This document shows, piece by piece, positions 55,999 through 64,000 of a DNA stretch of 64,000 bases. The notes beneath the pieces are model-generated. The model did no database searches. It was not told the origin of the DNA and saw nothing but the letters and a program-made list of their open reading frames with translations. Both the position numbers and the translations under genes were made by a program. Positions within the stretch are counted from its first letter, which is position 1, and the number at the start of each line of letters is the position of its first letter. Source of the DNA: Calliphora vicina (lineage: Eukaryota > Arthropoda > Insecta > Diptera > Calliphoridae); contig NC_088780.1 of the NCBI RefSeq assembly GCF_958450345.1, positions 33,131,667-33,195,666 on the forward strand, written 5' to 3'.

Positions 55999-56481
55999 CA
56001 CAGAAAAAACTATTTCTTAAACCGTTTCAATTCAAATATTTGTCACATATTGAACTGGTTTCAATTATTTCATAATTAAATCAAATATTCATTTGCTCAA
56101 AAACAAAATTTCTTGATATTTTCTATTGAATTTTGAGTTTTGAATTTGATTATTTTGTCAATTCAATATACAATTTTAGTTATTGGTTGAATTTCAAATA
56201 CAAAAATTATTGAATAGATAATTTTCGTAAGTGAAAACACATTTTTGTTATTTTTTGTGTTTCAATTACAAAAATTATCTATTCAATAAATTTTATATTT
56301 GAAATTCAACCAATAACGAAAATTGTATATTCAATTGTCAAAATAATCAAATTCAAAACTCAATAGAAAATATCAAAAAAATTTTTTTTTAGCAAATGAA
56401 TACTTGATTTAATTATGAAATAATTGAAACTAGTTCAATATGGGATAAATGTTTGAATTGAAATATAATTTTTTCTGTGTA
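55999..56481. mobile_element. Near-perfect 480-bp hairpin element
   Basis: The left arm (about 55999-56225) and right arm (about 56255-56481) are inverted copies with few differences. Ends are TTACACAGAAAAAAC and ATTTTTTCTGTGTAA; internal pairs are CTCAAAACTCAAT-type blocks and AATTCAACCAATAA with TTATTGGTTGAATT. The central loop is about 30-40 bp (GTAAGTGAAAACACATTTTT). No coding potential. Confidence 0.92.
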
Positions 56482-56639
56482 AGAAAAGTGAGAAGTGAAA
56501 AGAAGGTAATATAATGATAATTAAAATTTCCGAATTTTTTAATTTTTTTCTTTACAATCCATCTCCTGATAATTTCGAACCGAATAAAAAAAATCAGCCA
56601 AATCGCTCCAGCCGTTCTAACGTGATGCCATGACATACA

Positions 56640-56735
56640 TGGACCATTCCACCAGAAGTTTGGTATTATTTTTGGACGTTGCAAACATCAGCAGAAACAC
56701 ATAATACCCTCCCTACTATTGTGGTGTAGGGTGAT
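56640..56735 (-). mobile_element. Helentron-like 5' end fragment
   Basis: ATTATTTTTGGACGTTGCAA, CATCAGCAGAAACACATAAT and CCCTCCCTACTATTGTGGTG match the 5' end of the family (reverse of 38055-38110). The hairpin is partly preserved; the rest is absent. Confidence 0.8.
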
Positions 56736-57019
56736 AACTTTTGTTTGTACAAATTGATATTGATGTGCTAAGATTATTTTACTTTAATTTTAATATTCTA
56801 TTAAAATCCACAACTCCTTTTTGGCCAATCCTAATGTAAGTTAGTGTTTCTGTGAACTCCAAGTTTAGTGAGTGTATAATGTACGTATTTTTGGTTGAAT
56901 TGGCCACAAATTGTAGTCAAGGTGATGTTGTTATTAGCTTTCGTTATAGGAAAACTGGAATATATTTGATTCTATAAGATATATGATACAATTTTGAATA
57001 AGTGTATAAAAGTACGTTT

Positions 57020-57310
57020 AGATTTTCGGTGCTTCCATAATGTAAAATTGTTCTCCGTCATCGAAAAACCAAATGCTGAACATTTGAGCAAAGTCGAATA
57101 ATGTTTAGAGGTTGTACATTAAAGTGGGTCAGTCCCCATACAAAAAATAAAGTTGAGCCAGGCACCCCTAGTATTAAAGATTAATTGAAGACGTTTCCAG
57201 AAATGTAAAAACTATTTTTGTTGCCACGCCACAAAATACACTTCTTTTTTCGGATCTAGCCTATTGTACATTTTATTTGCAGTTCTGTGTCTTAGACCAA
57301 AGTAGCAAAA
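57020..57310 (+). repeat. Dispersed repeat family S, copy 4
   Basis: Contains AATGCTGAACATTTGAGC and a GTCTTAGACCAAAGTAGCAA block, with GTTCTCCGTCATCGAAAAAC as the reverse of a piece at 10430. It is the longest but a rearranged copy. Confidence 0.5.
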
Positions 57311-57319
57311 TATTAAAAA

Positions 57320-59665
57320 AAAATTATATTAAAAACAGTTTTTGTTTTTAATTTATTCCTTGCACTCTGGCTGAAATTTCCAAGTAAATCTTTTTTTATT
57401 CTTAATATTTTACCTATAATTGAAAAATCTATAAAGTAACTATGAAAGGTATCTAAAATTCGTAGTTGCCAACTGTAAGACTCCTACAACTTACCATAAT
57501 TTAAACCAAAATAGAAAACTAAAAGGCACTAGGATACTAAGGACATGTGTATACATGTATCATTAGGTTGTCTCTTCATCCTCCATATCTCACAGAAAAA
57601 CACCCTAAGGGAATTTTGAATGTTTATATAAAATATTTAGAAACTTTAGTGTATAAAATTCGAAGACAAATGAAGTGGAATAATTATTAAGAACGTGTTG
57701 ATATTATAAATTTACACGTGATTTAAAATAAAAGAAAGTATAAAAGATTTTTTAGCTGTGCAGCTAATATATAAACTAATTTAAGTTTTCTCTATACTAT
57801 TCCTTAAAAACAAAATAAATATCTCATGCTAGAAGAATTTTTACCACCCTGTTTCGTTTCATATAATAAATCCTTAGTCCTTTATTTATAGTGTCTATAC
57901 TCTTAGAACAAAAAAAAAAACAAGTTTTTCCTTTTAACAATTTCACCCCTTTTGTACACTTGGCATAGACAGCATCCTTTGAAACTGTCTTGTCTCTTGG
58001 TCATTAGTAAATAAAATCTAGTGTCCAGTTTTTTTGTGTCCTTTTTTAAGTAATTTTTTTTTGTAGAAAAATGTCTGTGTGAATTTTTATTAAAAACGAA
58101 AATTCTTTCAGCATCTTATACAGCAACATCTTCAATAAACGAGTTTAATTTTCTTTACTTTTGTCATATGTTTTGCTGGATAGAATGAACTTTTGGGTTG
58201 AAGTTCAAAGGTAACTGTCCGAGATACTGGATAGGATGCAAGAAAAGGATTTTAAAATCTTGTTGCAGATGAGAAACATTATGAAAAAGTGTGAGAAAGT
58301 TTTGTTGAGTAGGAAGGATGCTTTAGAAATATAACGGAATTTTTGTATAAGACATACGTTTTATGCCCAGTTTAAAGATGTAAAGAGTTGTAGCCGAGAT
58401 CATAAATTTCTTTAAGGCCAGGATTTAATTGCTAGATCTGTGTAAAATATAATGTGTGCTGCAAAAATAGTATAGCGAGAATTTATTTGAACTGAATATA
58501 TTTAGTACTTTAATGTTGCATTATTGTCTTTAGGTTTAACGAGTTATATATCCTTATTGAGATGACATTCATTATTTCCAAAGGAAACAATTCTCACAGT
58601 CTGTTAAGAGAATACCGGTTTTCGCCCAAAAAAAAGCGAAAATTAAAATTGCTAAATTTTTATATTAAATCGATTAATTTTGGACTGATAAAATATGTTG
58701 ATTTGAAACTATTTAAAATTATTATTTTATTTATTATTCAACTAACAGAGACAATTTCAATGATGTATTCATAAATTGTGTCTTATATTTGGAAAAAAAA
58801 CAGATTAAGGTGTAACTATAAGAATGTGTTAAAATCATTCATCATTCATAAAAGAAATTTTAAGGTTAATTTTCGTTAAAGTCGAATTTATTTAAAAATA
58901 GAACTTTTTTTTCGTACCATAAGAAATATTTTAAAAAAGCTTTCAAAATATCTCCCAAGTCATACATTCAAATAAACGAAAATATTTTTCAATGAATTAA
59001 ATTTCAAAAAATTTAAAAAAAAACAAAATGTATTACATAAAAGTTCAAAACAAAAAGTTTTTTAAAAGTATTTTAAAATAATAAAACAACATTTTAAATT
59101 ATATTTGAAATTTGTTTTATGGTACGAAATTTTAAATAATTGTCAACTTTATGGACTTAAAATAGACTTAAGGCTTTTTTGATTAGGCTGATTGATTGTA
59201 TTTGATGTTTAAAAATGTTGGTGCATGTTTGAGGTGTCCTATTTGAGACCCCTTAGCTTCGCAACTTTAGATTCTGTCCGTAGCACAGTACTGTGTTTCA
59301 TAGACAAAAGTCAGAAATAGTTTTTTATAGTAAATTTTAATGGTATAATTTGAAACACAACAATGCAACTAAAAACCATGTCCTAAAAATTTTATGGTAT
59401 GACTACGATTGCTATTAAAAGAGGCCGCTAAATTAAAAAAATATTCGTTGAAAAAGATAGTTTCAGAAAAATATTTCTCAAAATTCTGGATTCCGAGAAA
59501 ATTATTTTCGGTTTTAGATTTTGAATAACCAGAAATGTAAAAAAAATATTTTGATGGAATTCACTTTTAGACTGATTTGTAATAGCTTTAAAAAACCCAT
59601 TTATAAACTTCAAAATACGTATCAAATTTCGACAGATAATATAAAAAATTGTGTAAAATGTAGTA
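57320..59665. other. A/T-rich DNA, no gene seen
   Basis: Very A/T-rich, with homopolymers. Frames 58562-58774 and 59428-59688 lack motifs. No recognised repeat family. Confidence 0.5.
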
Positions 59666-59667
59666 AT

Positions 59668-60195
59668 TTTTATACCCTCCACCACCACAAGTGGTGAATG
59701 AGGGTATTTATAAGTTTGTCATTCTGTGTATAACATTGAGAAATATTCATCTAAGAACCAACAAAGTATATATTTTCTTGATCCTTATGAAATTCTAAGT
59801 CGACTGAGCCATGTCCGTCTGTCTGTCCGTCTGTGTAAATACGCAAACAAAATTGGTAGACTTGAAAAATATGTTTAATGTTGTCCTAAGCAGTTTGGTA
59901 ATAAAAATCAGCAAAATCGGTTCAGTAGAACCAGAGCTACGAACCGAAATGTGATACAACCTAAAAAAAAAATTTACCATTTTCACATATTTTTGGTTAT
60001 TTGTGTAAATATATTGCAGAAAATACCATAAAGCTTTATACACGTAATTTTTATAATAAAAGGACTAACTCTGGTGAAAATTATACGAATCGGTTCATGA
60101 TTTCTCCAAAAATAAGTTTCGTGCTAAAAGAAATCACAACACTAAATTTTTTGTTGATCGGCTCATATTTGACCATATCCCCCATATAAAGTTCA
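59668..60195 (+). mobile_element. DINE-1-like element, second family
   Basis: Starts TTTTATACCCTCCACCACCA, whose end forms a hairpin with GAATGAGGGTATTTATAA; then GCCATGTCCGTCTGTCTGTC, AGCAAAATCGGTTCAGTAGA and a final GGCTCATATTTGACCATATC / CCCATATAAAG block. The order (hairpin, GTCCGTCTGTC core, short imperfect repeats) is that of DINE-1. No coding potential; the frames 59795-60189 are repeat by-products. Confidence 0.75.
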
Positions 60196-60199
60196 CTTC

Positions 60200-61435
60200 A
60201 CTGGGGCCTCAAAAAAAGGTGTCATCAGTTTTTGGTTAACAGCTAATTCAGACTTTGTGATACGGCTTAACTTTATATGACAATAATATAGCTAAGAGTC
60301 CGCCAAATAAATTTTGTTAAAATTTGTTTCCAAAAAATAGCTTTTTCGTGCACTCTTGTTGAAAAAATATAGGAAGAAAATTTTTTTTTTTACTTTTTTT
60401 AGAATAACTTCCAGGGACTCCTAATTTTTCTATAACAATATTTTGCAAAGTTGTAGCTACGGTAAATTTGAATAATTCTTGTGAACATATCAATGCAATC
60501 CGAACATATCTAGGCATTCTAAATAGCTGTCAAAAATCACTTTATAACTTACAAATTTTAGTTTTTTACTATTTTTTGACTCTAAAACAACATTTTTTTG
60601 TTAAAAATGTATGTTCGAGTGTATACTTCTCTATTGTGCTGGAATAACGAAGAATGGGTAGATCATTATCGGTATGATCCGGGCGCATCACTTTATCCAA
60701 TCTTGATCACGCAAGACCAGCTTGATGCGAGATATGAAAAAACATTAAAAAAATTTGAAAGTGGGCAAGGTTTGTGGAGCTTCTGAACAGTAAATATAAG
60801 CTTTTTATATAAGATTTTGATATCGGTGGAAACCTTATGACCTGGAGATTGACATTTTAGTAAAACGAATTAATTTTCTGTTTTTTCGGACGTAAACAAT
60901 ATTATAAAATGGTGATTTTCCATCAAGCAAAATAAAAAACATTGAATTAATGTAAAATTTGAACAGTTACAGACATCACAATAAAATTTGGAAATAATAT
61001 AGATTTAAATGTTCTTAAGTCAATGGCATCACTAGTGTTGCCATTCTTTGTTCTCAAACATCGAAATTCCTAAAACGGGGAAAATGTGTTCCAAAAACTG
61101 AGTTTTTTTTAGAAAATAGCCCACTTTGACGTTATTTACAGTATGATAAATAAAAACCTTTTGTATGTGTATAAACAATATATAGGGCTATACAAATATG
61201 ACGAGTTTTTGAGGATCGGTGCTTTGCGTTTTTAGAATTTTTTACTCAAATCTAAAATTTTGTTTCAAAATTGCCCAAGTTTGGATAGGGCTTGGGGCTA
61301 CAATGTCCGCTTAAGTCAGTCAAATTTTACTTTATACGTTTTTGCATTAAGTTCTCTTTCCAGATCATAGAAAAGTGTATATAGCCACGAAGAAAATTAG
61401 TTTTTTATAAAAGAAATAATATGGGGACTTTCGAA
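60200..61435. other. A/T-rich DNA with one unrecognised small frame
   Basis: The only coding-like stretch is 60598-60786 (ATG-less, 62 residues, WNNEEWVDHYRYDPGASLYP, ending ESGQGLWSF). Its codon use is more balanced than the surroundings and it ends in a clean TGA. I recognise no domain; it could be a terminal exon or element remnant. The rest shows nothing. Confidence 0.3.
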
Positions 61436-61439
61436 GATT

Positions 61440-61950
61440 ATTATACCCTACACCACCATAATGGGGAGGTTATAATGCGTTTATGTAGATGTTTGTAACG
61501 CTCAAAAATATTAGTCTAACACACACCTTAAAGTATACCGATCGACTTAGAATCGCTTTCTGAGTCGATTAAGCGATGTCCGTCCGTCCGTCTGGCTGAC
61601 TGGTCTGCTGACTGTCCATGCAAACCTTGTGTGCAGAGTACAGGTCGCAATTTTGAATATATTTCGATCAAATTTGGTACATATTACTTTTTCGGCCCAA
61701 CTGGCTGAAATCGCTCCATTATTTCACCTAGCCCCCATACAAATGTCCTTCCGAAATTGGTCTTTATCGGTTATAAATGTTTAATTTATATATATATCTC
61801 CACAAGTTGCGCTCCAAATAAGTTTTATATATACAAAATTCATGTCACCAAATTTTGCTACGATCGGTCCATATTCAAAAATATAAATTATTGAAATTTT
61901 AAAAGAAAAATGTTTTTGCTCTTAGTGTAGGGTATTATAGGATCGGGCTT
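61440..61950 (+). mobile_element. DINE-1/helentron-like element with internal deletion
   Basis: 5' hairpin ATTATACCCTACACCACCAT, TATTAGTCTAACACACACCT, GATGTCCGTCCGTCC, CCTAGCCCCCATACAAATGT and TTACGATCGGTCC-type block, then directly ATAAATTATTGAAATT and GGATCGGGCTT. Compared with 38055 it lacks the two TCGGTCCATAATTAGTCAT repeat units between about 61872 and 61875, and the last bases of the 3' end. Confidence 0.85.
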
Positions 61951-62459
61951 TTTTGTAGAATATGTTAATCCTTTAAATCCTCAAGGCATGGGTCTTTCTT
62001 GTCCTTCTTTTAAAAAAGAGCAAAAAACACCATTAAAACAAAGATTTAATGGGTTAAAATGTTCCGTAAAAATATTATCCGTGAAATATTACTATAAGTT
62101 CTTGAATACACCAAAACGGAAAATTCAACCAGAAAGTCAGAAATAAGACATAACAAAAGAGAGCCTAGGGTTAATTACGAAGTACCCCAAAAATTTAGCA
62201 CAAAAAAAAAAATAGTTCAAATTTAACTAAAAATCAGTAATATCTCTATTATTTTACTTTCGATAACAAATTTGGATAATAAAATAAGTTCTTTGATTAT
62301 TCCTTTACCTAATTCAATTTAAATTTAAAAGAAAAATTTTAAATCTTTTCTGGAATATTTTACAAAAAATTAAAAAAAAAAAAATTTTAAATCTTTTTTA
62401 GAATAATTTTAAAACAAATATAAAAAACTAAAATTTTAAAAAATATTTTATTTCACATC

Positions 62460-63010
62460 CCATAAAATTGGTTTTTCCACAAATTTAAAATTTGCTAACC
62501 CATAAGCAGGCACCTAAAAGGCGTAGAACCCTTCTCAAAAACTCATTTCATAGGTTGATCAATTACACAGGTCAACAGAAAAAATAGCCTTGACTAACCA
62601 TTATATAGGTTTGATGCATCATGGCTACCTAAGTACAAAATTGGTAAAATTTTTCAAATCTATGGATAGATTTTTTTTAAAAAAAATTTAAGTAAAATTA
62701 GAAATTTTTCCAGACATTTCTCCATATAATTAATGATAACTCAAAAAATTAATTTAAAAAGGTTGAGATTTACATAACCTTTAATCCGTTTATATATTGC
62801 GTTTCAATCGTCACAGTAGTTTCGGATTATAAATAAATAATAAAAAAATGAAATATATTTTTCGAAAAACGGCAGAAATTGGTCAGATTTATTGCTTTAT
62901 AGCAAAGCCACATGCAATAGGAACAAAATGAGATATCGGTCATAAAAATCGATGGATTCTTTTAGAATTCATTCACAATTAAGTGAATTCGCTAATTTTC
63001 AGAAAATCGT
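62460..63010 (-). repeat. Dispersed repeat family U, copy 2
   Basis: Inverted counterpart of 18560-19110, sharing ATTCACAATTAAGTGAATTC, ATCGGTCATAAAAATCGATG, AGTAGTTTCGGATTATAA and TTTACATAACCTTTAA. Moderate divergence. Confidence 0.65.
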
Positions 63011-63014
63011 ATGT

Positions 63015-63110
63015 GAACTTTGAGTGTATATTTTACATGTGTTTTGTTTTTGTTAAAATTTTTGTTATAATAACAAAACACATGTAAGATTTACACTCAA
63101 AGTACACGCT
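63015..63110. repeat. Short hairpin
   Basis: AACTTTGAGTGTATATTTTA and CATGTGTTTTGTT pair with AACAAAACACATG and TAAGATTTACACTCAAAGT. Arms about 38 bp, loop about 15 bp. It adjoins family U and may be its end. Confidence 0.85.
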
Positions 63111-63274
63111 TGTAAAGAACCAATACAAAAATAAAAAAAAAATTGGTAATATGAAGAAAGAGATAGGCTATACTTTTCGAAAGTAAACACTAAAAAATCT
63201 GCTAAAGTAAATTTTTGACAATTATTTTTTTAATGGTACTACTTACTCGTATACGCCATATTTTTAATAAAAAA

Positions 63275-63345
63275 CGATCGGAAGACATCGATTTCAAAAG
63301 TTGGTTCACTTAATATGAAATCCCCTATATATATTTTATTGTTTC
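63275..63345 (-). repeat. Solo end of the 14131 TIR element
   Basis: CGATCGGAAGACATCGATTT, CAAAAGTTGGTTCACTTAAT and ATGAAATCCCCTATATATAT match the right TIR of the 14131-15117 element. Nothing else of the element is present. Confidence 0.75.
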
Positions 63346-63349
63346 AGTT

Positions 63350-64000
63350 TATTAATTTGACAATATTAAAAAATTATTTTAGTATATTAGAAATACAATT
63401 TTTTTTAACTAAAAACAAATATAATTTATTTCATTGAATTAATTACTAATTATTTTAAACACAATTAAATACTAAAATTATTTGTAACTGCTTCCCGCTT
63501 TTTCATTTATTTGGTAGTTTAAATACAACTTTCCGTTACGAAAATGTTTACATACAGTTTGTGCTTTGTTTGCCCTTGTTAAACAACCCACATTAAGGAA
63601 GAAATCCTTTTATGTGTAGTTAGTCTACCAACCCACAGATGTCATTAGTAGTATGATGGTAAGGCAGTGTTAAATTATCCTTTATCCTGTAAAGAGAAAA
63701 AAAACAACATAAATACGAAATTTAATTTAGGGGTGTTTACTCGTTCTCTTTATTGTTTTGATAATGCTAGAATGAAATTAACAATACAATTAAATTCAAA
63801 TACGGATAAAATGTGGATAAAAATAATAATTACAAATGTATTCTTATTGGACTGTTAATGGGAAAACAGGGTGTTGTGTAAAATAAGGAAATTGTAAGGA
63901 AATAGGTTGAATCTGAAGGAATAATTGTAAATGTTTAGTAAGTATTTTATATTAATAAATTGTTTATAAAAAATCAGACAAATTTATATGCTAATTAAAA
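63350..64000. other. A/T-rich DNA, no gene seen
   Basis: No motif-bearing frame and no recognised repeat to the end of the window. Confidence 0.5.

Noticed and set aside
1..64000. tRNA, rRNA or snRNA genes
   Set aside because: I looked for A/B-box and T-loop (GGTTCGAATC-like) patterns and cloverleaf-compatible stretches and saw none; a covariance-model scan would settle it.

Overview
The window looks like transposon-packed intergenic or intronic DNA of a higher (calyptrate) fly, probably a blowfly. I infer this from the high A+T content, the lack of any complete host gene, the many DINE-1/helentron-like interspersed elements (GTCCGTCCGTC core, a hairpin around TATACCCT), irritans-type mariners, DD37E Tc1-like elements, hAT elements and Jockey/I-type LINE debris. 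The species cannot be fixed from the sequence alone. The only recognisable host-gene sequence is a broken laminin beta-chain fragment.

Layout. 1-7895: two large arrays of one 35-bp satellite, in opposite orientations, separated by about 2.3 kb that holds an old LINE scrap. 8-12.5 kb: sparse A/T-rich DNA, an 880-bp foldback element and dispersed repeats. 12.5-17.4 kb: a helentron-like copy, two inverted mariner relics and a TIR element with internal tandem repeats. 18-24.8 kb: dispersed repeats, helentron-like pieces, a degenerate GAAATAACTCCCA tract, a 283-bp tandem duplication and a short coding C-terminus. 25.78-27.34 kb: an 11-bp minisatellite of about 140 copies. 29.26-30.10 kb: a hAT-like element with a perfect 8-bp target duplication. 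30.6-31.56 kb: the laminin fragment, fused to repeat DNA on both sides. 33.2-36.0 kb: a TA-flanked TIR element carrying a structurally intact 1,304-bp DD37E transposon. 36.5-38.0 kb: a TIR element containing a 5'-truncated LINE. 38-38.8 kb: a full helentron-like copy. 39.3-47 kb: nested relics (mariner, DD37E, hAT, LINE). 49.4-52.5 kb: hAT end, helentron-like copies and a head-to-head helentron-like palindrome. 53.5-61.9 kb: foldback elements, a 480-bp near-perfect hairpin and a second DINE-like family. 62-64 kb: a dispersed repeat and A/T-rich DNA.

How it fits together. Almost everything readable is mobile or tandem repeat, often nested with readable target duplications (hAT into a DD37E relic; DD37E into a TIR element, which itself sits at the end of another element; LINE into a TIR element). 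The one gene that looks able to work is the DD37E transposase at 34125-35132 (minus), flanked by identical 30-bp TIRs. I found no tRNA, rRNA, CRISPR, bacterial-type operon or host promoter. Homology calls were made by eye from motifs, without database searches.
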